Source of the DNA: Larix kaempferi
Taxonomy: Eukaryota; Streptophyta; Pinopsida; Pinales; Pinaceae
Assembly (NCBI GenBank): GCA_027924585.1
Contig: BSBM01000461.1
Coordinates: forward strand, 8,078,001 to 8,142,000
DNA length: 64,000 bases
Direction of reading: 5' to 3'
Shown here: positions 28,224-38,843 of the stretch, in pieces
Layout of the letters: each line of letters begins with the position of its first letter
Numbering within the stretch: the first letter of the stretch is position 1
Notes under the pieces: model-generated
The model's input: the letters and a program-made list of their open reading frames with translations, nothing else
Databases searched by the model: none
What the model was told of the DNA's origin: nothing
Made by a program: the position numbers and the translations under genes

Positions 28224-30216
28224 ATCCTCCATCCTTAGGAAGCAATGGTCTCCATTGCGTTAAATCCCTTATCATATGTCGAGCTGTGTGTCGAGTTGAG
28301 CTCTTGGTGTGACATTTGCTGAAGTGGAAAGATTGCCTTACTTTGACATCTTCAGAGGGTAGTAATTGTTGTTGATGGATGCGCTGGAGCTGTTCAACAG
28401 TTTTGGTTGTTGTGGTATCCTTGGTGTGCACCAGTGTGGATGGTTTCTTTTTGGAGGGGCCCCTTGAATGCGTGGCCTTGCACTGTAGAGGTACCCGAAT
28501 AGGCGATGCTGCACTAACTTTGTGTTTTTCTTGTTTATGCTGAGTAGAAGGATAATCTGCAGAGGTTGTGGATGTCTCCGCGATCTGATGTTCACCTTTA
28601 GTGGCAATTGCGAATAGGGAAAATTTCCCAGTGTGGGAGATTATCTTTCTTCCCTGCTCGTTTGGGGTAGGTGCAACTATCTCTGGTATCCGATAGAGTT
28701 GTCCTCCCAAAGTGACAATGACACTGCGAGGTCGTGATTCATATACAGCATGACGCTTCCACATATATGGTTGTCCTAAAAGAACATCACATACTTCAAG
28801 TGGGGCCACATCACACAATACCTCATCTTTGAAGGGCTTGATGCCATATGGCAGGCGACATTGGTGACTGACACGGATCCTTCGTCCTTGGCTTAGCCAT
28901 CCAATGGTGTATGGTTGTGGGTGTGGCGTTATTGGTAGCTCCAATCTCTTGATGACTTCTTCTGAGATCAGGTTCTTCTGGCTGCCGCTGTCCACAACAA
29001 AGTGTAGGGGAATTCCCTTCACCCACATCTGTGAGTGGAAAAGGCGCTCCTCTGCCTCCGACTCTTCAGGCTCCTCTGGCTGAATCTGTGTGGTGGCAAC
29101 AACGGCACTGGGTTCTGCATCAATGATCTGCTTCCCTTTTTGCGCGGCTGTGAAATTAGGTTCCGAGTCAGAATCGAAACTGGGATCTGATTCTGAAGCT
29201 TTGATCTCAGCCACCAATGACTGTTTTGAGCGACAATCATCAGTGTTGTGCCAGGGGCTTTTGTGGAACTCGCACCACTTCCCGGTGTCCTTCTTTGTCT
29301 TTTCTTTACCCTTCTTCGCCTGTGGTTGGGACTGGTTTTCCTTTTCTTGCCCCGTGCTCTGCGAGCCAGAGTTTCCCTTGCCCTGCTTCTGCGCAGGTCC
29401 GAAGTCACGCTTGTTCTTTTGCTGAAATTTCTGCTCAATTTTGACAGCATATCGATAGGCGGATCCGAGTGAAGAGATTTCCAGGAAATCCATCTCTATT
29501 CGGATGTATCGGTGTAGGCCACTGCGATATTTCAGTACTAGGTGCCGCTCGGAGTCCTTGATACCCAGCTTTGTGCGCAAGGTATGAAATTTGTTGGTGT
29601 ACTCCGACACCGTTTGGTCCCTCTCTTGATGCAGAATGGTCCATTTTGTGTACTGGTCATCATAGTTTCCAACAGGGTAATATTGTTCTTTGACGGCATC
29701 TATAAAAGAGGCCCAAGTGGGATTGGAATATTCAAACAATCCAGACTCGTCTGACGAGTTTTGCTCACAATAAGTTTCCCACCAATTTTTGACATGGGGG
29801 ACGGCCTTAAGGAGCGCAAAGATGATCTTTTCCCTGTCGGAAAATTTGTGGACAGAGAAATACCCTTCTAGTAGATTCAACCATTTATCTAGAGCATCGG
29901 CATCGATTTGGCCTTCAAATAAAGGGATATCAAAATTAACTTGTACCTTGAAGGGAGTCGTATCTCCGAAATGGCTGCTCGTTGAGGGTGCAATTGCCGC
30001 TGTTGGCATGCGTTGAAGGATTTGGGCGAAATTATCCATCATCTCGTTCCTCTGTCGCGCGAGGGCTTCCTCGAGCAACAACTTGATAGGATCTACTGCT
30101 CCGTCGTCTCTCTTTTCTTCCGCCATAGGAGGCCGTTTGGGGCGGCGAGAGTGGTCTTCCCCAAGTGAAACTAGTTCGAGACCCAACTCTCTGTATCCTG
30201 ACCTCGTTGGGGACAT
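28018..30216 (-). CDS. Gag-protease polyprotein, unit 11, intact 732 aa
   Basis: Only the block markers Q560H and the F721-P722-L723 tail differ from the consensus. It is the simplest member of the 10-13 group. Confidence 0.9.
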   Translation of the reverse strand: MSPTRSGYRELGLELVSLGEDHSRRPKRPPMAEEKRDDGAVDPIKLLLEEALARQRNEMMDNFAQILQRMPTAAIAPSTSSHFGDTTPFKVQVNFDIPLFEGQIDADALDKWLNLLEGYFSVHKFSDREKIIFALLKAVPHVKNWWETYCEQNSSDESGLFEYSNPTWASFIDAVKEQYYPVGNYDDQYTKWTILHQERDQTVSEYTNKFHTLRTKLGIKDSERHLVLKYRSGLHRYIRIEMDFLEISSLGSAYRYAVKIEQKFQQKNKRDFGPAQKQGKGNSGSQSTGQEKENQSQPQAKKGKEKTKKDTGKWCEFHKSPWHNTDDCRSKQSLVAEIKASESDPSFDSDSEPNFTAAQKGKQIIDAEPSAVVATTQIQPEEPEESEAEERLFHSQMWVKGIPLHFVVDSGSQKNLISEEVIKRLELPITPHPQPYTIGWLSQGRRIRVSHQCRLPYGIKPFKDEVLCDVAPLEVCDVLLGQPYMWKRHAVYESRPRSVIVTLGGQLYRIPEIVAPTPNEQGRKIISHTGKFSLFAIATKGEHQIAETSTTSADYPSTQHKQEKHKVSAASPIRVPLQCKATHSRGPSKKKPSTLVHTKDTTTTKTVEQLQRIHQQQLLPSEDVKVRQSFHFSKCHTKSSTRHTARHMIRDLTQWRPLLPKDGGLIQVDIGGGPPLPTGSKQSSGNFDKLLFLAVFRVLNFRSHFEALNDIFWRFGGPNGFPLHAFGPSRKL

Positions 30217-30257
30217 GCACCGAGAAACAATCAAAGAGCAGACCGCTCTGATACCAC

Positions 30258-30878
30258 TGATCCGGATTTATGTGGGAACGAAACAAAAGATAGCATATAC
30301 AGAATCATATACATAGATATATTGCAAATAACACAGTGATACAGTAAACACATATTCTATTAAATAGCGGAAATAGAATAGACTGTAAAATACAATAGCT
30401 AGAATGGTGGTAGCTATCTCTGAGAAGAGATGTGGCCGCTATGCTCATTCGTGCCAAGATGAATACAAAGAGAGGCCGAAAGGGCCTATTTATCATAAGC
30501 ATGAGGGAAAGAATCCCAAACATCCAAAAACCTAACCCTAGGAGATGAAGCGCCAAAAGTCATGTGGGCCCCGTTTGGGTAAGTTAGTACATCAACTTCC
30601 CGGGGTCGTAACTTTTGCATGCGATCTCCGTTTGGGGCGCTCGGTAGCCCGTTGGAAAGGTCTATCCGAGATTTACAACTTTCGACTGGGCCCAAATGCA
30701 TGCAGAGGGAAACCATTTGGTCCCCCAAATCGCCAAAAAATGTCGTTTAGGGCCTCAAAATGGCTCCGGAAGTTCAGGACCCGAAAAACTGCTAAAAATA
30801 GTAATTTATCAAAATTGCCAGAAGACTGTTTTGAGCCAGTTGGAAGAGGTGGGCCGCCACCGATATCCACCTGGATCA
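30258..30878 (-). repeat. LTR 12
   Basis: Variable-site states match LTR 9. Confidence 0.85.
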
Positions 30879-32871
30879 ATCCTCCATCCTTAGGAAGCAA
30901 TGGTCTCCATTGCGTTAAATCCCTTATCATATGTCGAGCTGTGTGTCGAGTTGAGCTCTTGGTGTGACATTTGCTGAAGTGGAAAGATTGCCTTACTTTG
31001 ACATCTTCAGAGGGTAGTAATTGTTGTTGATGGATGCGCTGGAGCTGTTCAACAGTTTTGGTTGTTGTGGTATCCTTGGTGTGCACCAGTGTGGATGGTT
31101 TCTTTTTGGAGGGGCCCCTTGAATGCGTGGCCTTGCACTGTAGAGGTACCCGAATAGGCGATGCTGCACTAACTTTGTGTTTTTCTTGTTTATGCTGAGT
31201 AGAAGGATAATCTGCAGAGGTTGTGGATGTCTCCGCGATCTGATGTTCACCTTTAGTGGCAATTGCGAATAGGGAAAATTTCCCAGTGTGGGAGATTATC
31301 TTTCTTCCCTGCTCGTTTGGGGTAGGTGCAACTATCTCTGGTATCCGATAGAGTTGTCCTCCCAAAGTGACAATGACACTGCGAGGTCGTGATTCATATA
31401 CAGCATGACGCTTCCACATATATGGTTGTCCTAAAAGAACATCACATACTTCAAGTGGGGCCACATCACACAATACCTCATCTTTGAAGGGCTTGATGCC
31501 ATATGGCAGGCGACATTGGTGACTGACACGGATCCTTCGTCCTTGGCTTAGCCATCCAATGGTGTATGGTTGTGGGTGTGGCGTTATTGGTAGCTCCAAT
31601 CTCTTGATGACTTCTTCTGAGATCAGGTTCTTCTGGCTGCCGCTGTCCACAACAAAGTGTAGGGGAATTCCCTTCACCCACATCTGTGAGTGGAAAAGGC
31701 GCTCCTCTGCCTCCGACTCTTCAGGCTCCTCTGGCTGAATCTGTGTGGTGGCAACAACGGCACTGGGTTCTGCATCAATGATCTGCTTCCCTTTTTGCGC
31801 GGCTGTGAAATTAGGTTCCGAGTCAGAATCGAAACTGGGATCTGATTCTGAAGCTTTGATCTCAGCCACCAATGACTGTTTTGAGCGACAATCATCAGTG
31901 TTGTGCCAGGGGCTTTTGTGGAACTCGCACCACTTCCCGGTGTCCTTCTTTGTCTTTTCTTTACCCTTCTTCGCCTGTGGTTGGGACTGGTTTTCCTTTT
32001 CTTGCCCCGTGCTCTGCGAGCCAGAGTTTCCCTTGCCCTGCTTCTGCGCAGGTCCGAAGTCACGCTTGTTCTTTTGCTGAAATTTCTGCTCAATTTTGAC
32101 AGCATATCGATAGGCGGATCCGAGTGAAGAGATTTCCAGGAAATCCATCTCTATTCGGATGTATCGGTGTAGGCCACTGCGATATTTCAGTACTAGGTGC
32201 TGCTCGGAGTCCTTGATACCCAGCTTTGTGCGCAAGGTATGAAATTTGTTGGTGTACTCCGACACCGTTTGGTCCCTCTCTTGATGCAGAATGGTCCATT
32301 TTGTGTACTGGTCATCATAGTTTCCAACAGGGTAATATTGTTCTTTGACGGCATCTATAAAAGAGGCCCAAGTGGGATTGGAATATTCAAACAATCCAGA
32401 CTCGTCTGACGAGTTTTGCTCACAATAAGTTTCCCACCAATTTTTGACATGGGGGACGGCCTTAAGGAGCGCAAAGATGATCTTTTCCCTGTCGGAAAAT
32501 TTGTGGACAGAGAAATACCCTTCTAGTAGATTCAACCATTTATCTAGAGCATCGGCATCGATTTGGCCTTCAAATAAAGGGATATCAAAATTAACTTGTA
32601 CCTTGAAGGGAGTCGTATCTCCGAAATGGCTGCTCGTTGAGGGTGCAATTGCCGCTGTTGGCATGCGTTGAAGGATTTGGGCGAAATTATCCATCATCTC
32701 GTTCCTCTGTCGCGCGAGGGCTTCCTCGAGCAACAACTTGATAGGATCTACTGCTCCGTCGTCTCTCTTTTCTTCCGCCATAGGAGGCCGTTTGGGGCGG
32801 CGAGAGTGGTCTTCCCCAAGTGAAACTAGTTCGAGACCCAACTCTCTGTATCCTGACCTCGTTGGGGACAT
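30673..32871 (-). CDS. Gag-protease polyprotein, unit 12, intact 732 aa
   Basis: Differences: R224Q (as in unit 8), Q560H and the F721-P722-L723 tail. R224Q together with Q560H occurs only here. Confidence 0.9.
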   Translation of the reverse strand: MSPTRSGYRELGLELVSLGEDHSRRPKRPPMAEEKRDDGAVDPIKLLLEEALARQRNEMMDNFAQILQRMPTAAIAPSTSSHFGDTTPFKVQVNFDIPLFEGQIDADALDKWLNLLEGYFSVHKFSDREKIIFALLKAVPHVKNWWETYCEQNSSDESGLFEYSNPTWASFIDAVKEQYYPVGNYDDQYTKWTILHQERDQTVSEYTNKFHTLRTKLGIKDSEQHLVLKYRSGLHRYIRIEMDFLEISSLGSAYRYAVKIEQKFQQKNKRDFGPAQKQGKGNSGSQSTGQEKENQSQPQAKKGKEKTKKDTGKWCEFHKSPWHNTDDCRSKQSLVAEIKASESDPSFDSDSEPNFTAAQKGKQIIDAEPSAVVATTQIQPEEPEESEAEERLFHSQMWVKGIPLHFVVDSGSQKNLISEEVIKRLELPITPHPQPYTIGWLSQGRRIRVSHQCRLPYGIKPFKDEVLCDVAPLEVCDVLLGQPYMWKRHAVYESRPRSVIVTLGGQLYRIPEIVAPTPNEQGRKIISHTGKFSLFAIATKGEHQIAETSTTSADYPSTQHKQEKHKVSAASPIRVPLQCKATHSRGPSKKKPSTLVHTKDTTTTKTVEQLQRIHQQQLLPSEDVKVRQSFHFSKCHTKSSTRHTARHMIRDLTQWRPLLPKDGGLIQVDIGGGPPLPTGSKQSSGNFDKLLFLAVFRVLNFRSHFEALNDIFWRFGGPNGFPLHAFGPSRKL

Positions 32872-32912
32872 GCACCGAGAAACAATCAAAGAGCAGACCG
32901 CTCTGATACCAC

Positions 32913-33533
32913 TGATCCGGATTTATGTGGGAACGAAACAAAAGATAGCATATACAGAATCATATACATAGATATATTGCAAATAACACAGTGATACAGT
33001 AAACACATATTCTATTAAATAGCGGAAATAGAATAGACTGTAAAATACAATAGCTAGAATGGTGGTAGCTATCTCTGAGAAGAGATGTGGCCGCTATGCT
33101 CATTCGTGCCAAGATGAATACAAAGAGAGGCCGAAAGGGCCTATTTATCATAAGCATGAGGGAAAGAATCCCAAACATCCAAAAACCTAACCCTAGGAGA
33201 TGAAGCGCCAAAAGTCATGTGGGCCCCGTTTGGGTAAGTTAGTACATCAACTTCCCGGGGTCGTAACTTTTGCATGCGATCTCCGTTTGGGGCGCTCGGT
33301 AGCCCGTTGGAAAGGTCTATCCGAGATTTACAACTTTCGACTGGGCCCAAATGCATGCAGAGGGAAACCATTTGGTCCCCCAAATCGCCAAAAAATGTCG
33401 TTTAGGGCCTCAAAATGGCTCCGGAAGTTCAGGACCCGAAAAACTGCTAAAAATAGTAATTTATCAAAATTGCCAGAAGACTGTTTTGAGCCAGTTGGAA
33501 GAGGTGGGCCGCCACCGATATCCACCTGGATCA
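32913..33533 (-). repeat. LTR 13
   Basis: Variable-site states match LTR 9. It is the last member of the five-LTR homogeneous block. Confidence 0.85.
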
Positions 33534-35526
33534 ATCCTCCATCCTTAGGAAGCAATGGTCTCCATTGCGTTAAATCCCTTATCATATGTCGAGCTGTGTG
33601 TCGAGTTGAGCTCTTGGTGTGACATTTGCTGAAGTGGAAAGATTGCCTTACTTTGACATCTTCAGAGGGTAGTAATTGTTGTTGATGGATGCGCTGGAGC
33701 TGTTCAACAGTTTTGGTTGTTGTGGTATCCTTGGTGTGCACCAGTGTGGATGGTTTCTTTTTGGAGGGGCCCCTTGAATGCGTGGCCTTGCACTGTAGAG
33801 GTACCCGAATAGGCGATGCTGCACTAACTTTGTGTTTTTCTTGTTTATGCTGAGTAGAAGGATAATCTGCAGAGGTTGTGGATGTCTCCGCGATCTGATG
33901 TTCACCTTTAGTGGCAATTGCGAATAGGGAAAATTTCCCAGTGTGGGAGATTATCTTTCTTCCCTGCTCGTTTGGGGTAGGTGCAACTATCTCTGGTATC
34001 CGATAGAGTTGTCCTCCCAAAGTGACAATGACACTGCGAGGTCGTGATTCATATACAGCATGACGCTTCCACATATATGGTTGTCCTAAAAGAACATCAC
34101 ATACTTCAAGTGGGGCCACATCACACAATACCTCATCTTTGAAGGGCTTGATGCCATATGGCAGGCGACATTGGTGACTGACACGGATCCTTCGTCCTTG
34201 GCTTAGCCATCCAATGGTGTATGGTTGTGGGTGTGGCGTTATTGGTAGCTCCAATCTCTTGATGACTTCTTCTGAGATCAGGTTCTTCTGGCTGCCGCTG
34301 TCCACAACAAAGTGTAGGGGAATTCCCTTCACCCACATCTGTGAGTGGAAAAGGCGCTCCTCTGCCTCCGACTCTTCAGGCTCCTCTGGCTGAATCTGTG
34401 TGGTGGCAACAACGGCACTGGGTTCTGCATCAATGATCTGCTTCCCTTTTTGCGCGGCTGTGAAATTAGGTTCCGAGTCAGAATCGAAACTGGGATCTGA
34501 TTCTGAAGCTTTGATCTCAGCCACCAATGACTGTTTTGAGCGACAATCATCAGTGTTGTGCCAGGGGCTTTTGTGGAACTCGCACCACTTCCCGGTGTCC
34601 TTCTTTGTCTTTTCTTTACCCTTCTTCGCCTGTGGTTGGGACTGGTTTTCCTTTTCTTGCCCCGTGCTCTGCGAGCCAGAGTTTCCCTTGCCCTGCTTCT
34701 GCGCAGGTCCGAAGTCACGCTTGTTCTTTTGCTGAAATTTCTGCTCAATTTTGACAGCATATCGATAGGCGGATCCGAGTGAAGAGATTTCCAGGAAATC
34801 CATCTCTATTCGGATGTATCGGTGTAGGCCACTGCGATATTTCAGTACTAGGTGCCGCTCGGAGTCCTTGATACCCAGCTTTGTGCGCAAGGTATGAAAT
34901 TTGTTGGTGTACTCCGACACCGTTTGGTCCCTCTCTTGATGCAGAATGGTCCATTTTGTGTACTGGTCATCATAGTTTCCAACAGGGTAATATTGTTCTT
35001 TGACGGCATCTATAAAAGAGGCCCAAGTGGGATTGGAATATTCAAACAATCCAGACTCGTCTGACGAGTTTTGCTCACAATAAGTTTCCCACCAATTTTT
35101 GACATGGGGGACGGCCTTAAGGAGCGCAAAGATGATCTTTTCCCTGTCGGAAAATTTGTGGACAGAGAAATACCCTTCTAGTAGATTCAACCATTTATCT
35201 AGAGCATCGGCATCGATTTGGCCTTCAAATAAAGGGATATCAAAATTAACTTGTACCTTGAAGGGAGTCGTATCTCCGAAATGGCTGCTCGTTGAGGGTG
35301 CAATTGCCGCTGTTGGCATGCGTTGAAGGATTTGGGCGAAATTATCCATCATCTCGTTCCTCTGTCGCGCGAGGGCTTCCTCGAGCAACAACTTGATAGG
35401 ATCTACTGCTCCGTCGTTTCTCTTTTCTTCCGCCATAGGAGGCCGTTTGGGGCGGCGAGAGTGGTCTTCCCCAAGTGAAACTAGTTCGAGACCCAACTCT
35501 CTGTATCCTGACCTCGTTGGGGACAT
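33328..35526 (-). CDS. Gag-protease polyprotein, unit 13, intact 732 aa
   Basis: Differences: D37N (gtcgtttctc near 35415), Q560H and the F721-P722-L723 tail. D37N recurs in unit 15 but not in unit 14 between them. Confidence 0.9.
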   Translation of the reverse strand: MSPTRSGYRELGLELVSLGEDHSRRPKRPPMAEEKRNDGAVDPIKLLLEEALARQRNEMMDNFAQILQRMPTAAIAPSTSSHFGDTTPFKVQVNFDIPLFEGQIDADALDKWLNLLEGYFSVHKFSDREKIIFALLKAVPHVKNWWETYCEQNSSDESGLFEYSNPTWASFIDAVKEQYYPVGNYDDQYTKWTILHQERDQTVSEYTNKFHTLRTKLGIKDSERHLVLKYRSGLHRYIRIEMDFLEISSLGSAYRYAVKIEQKFQQKNKRDFGPAQKQGKGNSGSQSTGQEKENQSQPQAKKGKEKTKKDTGKWCEFHKSPWHNTDDCRSKQSLVAEIKASESDPSFDSDSEPNFTAAQKGKQIIDAEPSAVVATTQIQPEEPEESEAEERLFHSQMWVKGIPLHFVVDSGSQKNLISEEVIKRLELPITPHPQPYTIGWLSQGRRIRVSHQCRLPYGIKPFKDEVLCDVAPLEVCDVLLGQPYMWKRHAVYESRPRSVIVTLGGQLYRIPEIVAPTPNEQGRKIISHTGKFSLFAIATKGEHQIAETSTTSADYPSTQHKQEKHKVSAASPIRVPLQCKATHSRGPSKKKPSTLVHTKDTTTTKTVEQLQRIHQQQLLPSEDVKVRQSFHFSKCHTKSSTRHTARHMIRDLTQWRPLLPKDGGLIQVDIGGGPPLPTGSKQSSGNFDKLLFLAVFRVLNFRSHFEALNDIFWRFGGPNGFPLHAFGPSRKL

Positions 35527-35567
35527 GCACCGAGAAACAATCAAAGAGCAGACCGCTCTGATACCAC

Positions 35568-36188
35568 TGATCCGGATTTATGTGGGAACGAAACAAAAGA
35601 TAGCATATACAGAATCATATACATAGATATATTGCAAATAACACAGTGATACAGTAAACACATATTCTATTAAATAGCGGAAATAGAATAGACTGTAAAA
35701 TACAATAGCTAGAATGGTGGTAGCTATCTCTGAGAAGAGATGTGGCCGCTATGCTCATTCGTGCCAAGATGAATACAAAGAGAGGCCGAAAGGGCCTATT
35801 TATCATAAGCATGAGGGAAAGAATCCCAAACATCCAAAAACCTAACCCTAGGAGATGAAGCGCCAAAAGTCATGTGGGCCCCGTTTGGGTAAGTTAGTAC
35901 ATCAACTTCCCGGGGTCGTAACTTTTGCATGCGATCTCCGTTTGGGGCGCTCGGTAGCCCGTTGGAAAGGTCTATCCGAGATTTACAACTTTCGAATGGG
36001 CCCAAATGCATGCCGAGGGCAACCATTTGGTTCCCCAAATCGCCAAAAAATGTCGTTTAGGGCCTCAAAATGGCTCCGGAAGTTCAGGACCCGAAAAACT
36101 GCTAAAAATAGTAATTTATCAAAATTGCCAGAAGACTGTTTTGAGCCAGTTGGAAGAGGTGGGCCGCCACCGATATCCACCTGGATCA
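35568..36188 (-). repeat. LTR 14
   Basis: Variable-site states: a; ccg; g; c; a; tt; t. This is the only copy with t at the site equivalent to 1516. Confidence 0.85.
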
Positions 36189-38181
36189 ATCCTCCATCCT
36201 TAGGAAGCAATGGTCTCCATTGCGTTAAATCCCTTATCATATGTCGAGCTGTGTGTCGAGTTGAGCTCTTGGTGTGACATTTGCTGAAGTGGAAAGATTG
36301 CCTTACTTTGACATCTTCAGAGGGTAGTAATTGTTGTTGATGGATGCGCTGGAGCTGTTCAACAGTTTTGGTTGTTGTGGTATCCTTGGTGTGCACCAGT
36401 GTGGATGGTTTCTTTTTGGAGGGGCCCCTTGAATGCGTGGCCTTGCACTGTAGAGGTACCCGAATAGGCGATGCTGCACTAACTTTGTGTTTTTCTTGTT
36501 TCTGCTGAGTAGAAGGATAATCTGCAGAGGTTGTGGATGTCTCCGCGATCTGATGTTCACCTTTAGTGGCAATTGCGAATAGGGAAAATTTCCCAGTGTG
36601 GGAGATTATCTTTCTTCCCTGCTCGTTTGGGGTAGGTGCAACTATCTCTGGTATCCGATAGAGTTGTCCTCCCAAAGTGACAATGACACTGCGAGGTCGT
36701 GATTCATATACAGCATGACGCTTCCACATATATGGTTGTCCTAAAAGAACATCACATACTTCAAGTGGGGCCACATCACACAATACCTCATCTTTGAAGG
36801 GCTTGATGCCATATGGCAGGCGACATTGGTGACTGACACGGATCCTTCGTCCTTGGCTTAGCCATCCAATGGTGTATGGTTGTGGGTGTGGCGTTATTGG
36901 TAGCTCCAATCTCTTGATGACTTCTTCTGAGATCAGGTTCTTCTGGCTGCCGCTGTCCACAACAAAGTGTAGGGGAATTCCCTTCACCCACATCTGTGAG
37001 TGGAAAAGGCGCTCCTCTGCCTCCGACTCTTCAGGATCCTCTGGCTGAATCTGTGTGGTGGCAACAACGGCACTGGGTTCTGCATCAATGATCTGCTTCC
37101 CTTTTTGCGCGGCTGTGAAATTAGGTTCCGAGTCAGAATCGAAACTGGGATCTGATTCTGAAGCTTTGATCTCAGCCACCAATGACTGTTTTGAGCGACA
37201 ATCATCAGTGTTGTGCCAGGGGCTTTTGTGGAACTCGCACCACTTCCCGGTGTCCTTCTTTGTCTTTTCTTTACCCTTCTTCGCCTGTGGTTGGGACTGG
37301 TTTTCCTTTTCTTGCCCCGTGCTCTGCGAGCCAGAGTTTCCCTTGCCCTGCTTCTGCGCAGGTCCGAAGTCACGCTTGTTCTTTTTCTGAAATTTCTGCT
37401 CAATTTTGACAGCATATCGATAGGCGGATCCGAGTGAAGAGATTTCCAGGAAATCCATCTCTATTCGGATGTATCGGTGTAGGCCACTGCGATATTTCAG
37501 TACTAGGTGCCGCTCGGAGTCCTTGATACCCAGCTTTGTGCGCAAGGTATGAAATTTGTTGGTGTACTCCGACACCGTTTGGTCCCTCTCTTGATGCAGA
37601 ATGGTCCATTTTGTGTACTGGTCATCATAGTTTCCAACAGGGTAATATTGTTCTTTGACGGCATCTATAAAAGAGGCCCAAGTGGGATTGGAATATTCAA
37701 ACAATCCAGACTCGTCTGACGAGTTTTGCTCACAATAAGTTTCCCACCAATTTTTGACATGGGGGACGGCCTTAAGGAGCGCAAAGATGATCTTTTCCCT
37801 GTCGGAAAATTTGTGGACAGAGAAATACCCTTCTAGTAGATTCAACCATTTATCTAGAGCATCGGCATCGATTTGGCCTTCAAATAAAGGGATATCAAAA
37901 TTAACTTGTACCTTGAAGGGAGTCGTATCTCCGAAATGGCTGCTCGTTGAGGGTGCAATTGCCGCTGTTGGCATGCGTTGAAGGATTTGGGCGAAATTAT
38001 CCATCATCTCGTTCCTCTGTCGCGCGAGGGCTTCCTCGAGCAACAACTTGATAGGATCTACTGCTCCGTCGTCTCTCTTTTCTTCCGCCATAGGAGGCCG
38101 TTTGGGGCGGCGAGAGTGGTCTTCCCCAAGTGAAACTAGTTCGAGACCCAACTCTCTGTATCCTGACCTCGTTGGGGACAT
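35983..38181 (-). CDS. Gag-protease polyprotein, unit 14, intact 732 aa
   Basis: Private changes are Q266K in the basic linker, E382D in the acidic stretch and G717E in the LTR-encoded tail. All preserve charge character or fall outside the recognised domains. The knuckle and protease are intact. Confidence 0.9.
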   Translation of the reverse strand: MSPTRSGYRELGLELVSLGEDHSRRPKRPPMAEEKRDDGAVDPIKLLLEEALARQRNEMMDNFAQILQRMPTAAIAPSTSSHFGDTTPFKVQVNFDIPLFEGQIDADALDKWLNLLEGYFSVHKFSDREKIIFALLKAVPHVKNWWETYCEQNSSDESGLFEYSNPTWASFIDAVKEQYYPVGNYDDQYTKWTILHQERDQTVSEYTNKFHTLRTKLGIKDSERHLVLKYRSGLHRYIRIEMDFLEISSLGSAYRYAVKIEQKFQKKNKRDFGPAQKQGKGNSGSQSTGQEKENQSQPQAKKGKEKTKKDTGKWCEFHKSPWHNTDDCRSKQSLVAEIKASESDPSFDSDSEPNFTAAQKGKQIIDAEPSAVVATTQIQPEDPEESEAEERLFHSQMWVKGIPLHFVVDSGSQKNLISEEVIKRLELPITPHPQPYTIGWLSQGRRIRVSHQCRLPYGIKPFKDEVLCDVAPLEVCDVLLGQPYMWKRHAVYESRPRSVIVTLGGQLYRIPEIVAPTPNEQGRKIISHTGKFSLFAIATKGEHQIAETSTTSADYPSTQQKQEKHKVSAASPIRVPLQCKATHSRGPSKKKPSTLVHTKDTTTTKTVEQLQRIHQQQLLPSEDVKVRQSFHFSKCHTKSSTRHTARHMIRDLTQWRPLLPKDGGLIQVDIGGGPPLPTGSKQSSGNFDKLLFLAVFRVLNFRSHFEALNDIFWRFGEPNGCPRHAFGPIRKL

Positions 38182-38222
38182 GCACCGAGAAACAATCAAA
38201 GAGCAGACCGCTCTGATACCAC

Positions 38223-38843
38223 TGATCCGGATTTATGTGGGAACGAAACAAAAGATAGCATATACAGAATCATATACATAGATATATTGCAAATAACACA
38301 GTGATACAGTAAACACATATTCTATTAAATAGCGGAAATAGAATAGACTGTAAAATACAATAGCTAGAATGGTGGTAGCTATCTCTGAGAAGAGATGTGG
38401 CCGCTATGCTCATTCGTGCCAAGATGAATACAAAGAGAGGCCGAAAGGGCCTATTTATCATAAGCATGAGGGAAAGAATCCCAAACATCCAAAAACCTAA
38501 CCCTAGGAGATGAAGCGCCAAAAGTCATGTGGGCCCCGTTTGGGTAAGTTAGTACATCAACTTCCCGGGGTCGTAACTTTTGCATGCGATCTCCGTTTGG
38601 GGCGCTCGGTAGCCCGTTGGAAAGGTCTATCCGAGATTTACAACTTTCGAATGGGCCCAAATGCATGCCGAGGGCAACCATCCGGTGCCCCAAATCGCCA
38701 AAAAATGTCGTTTAGGGCCTCAAAATGGCTCCGGAAGTTCAGGACCCGAAACACTGCTAAAAATAGTAATTTATCAAAATTGCCAGAAGACTGTTTTGAG
38801 CCAGTTGGAAGAGGTGGGCCGCCACCGATATCCACCTGGATCA
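38223..38843 (-). repeat. LTR 15
   Basis: Variable-site states: a; ccg; g; c; a; cc; g. The cc at the sites equivalent to 1511-1512 is private. Another private base is near 38752 (cgaaacactgc). Confidence 0.85.
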
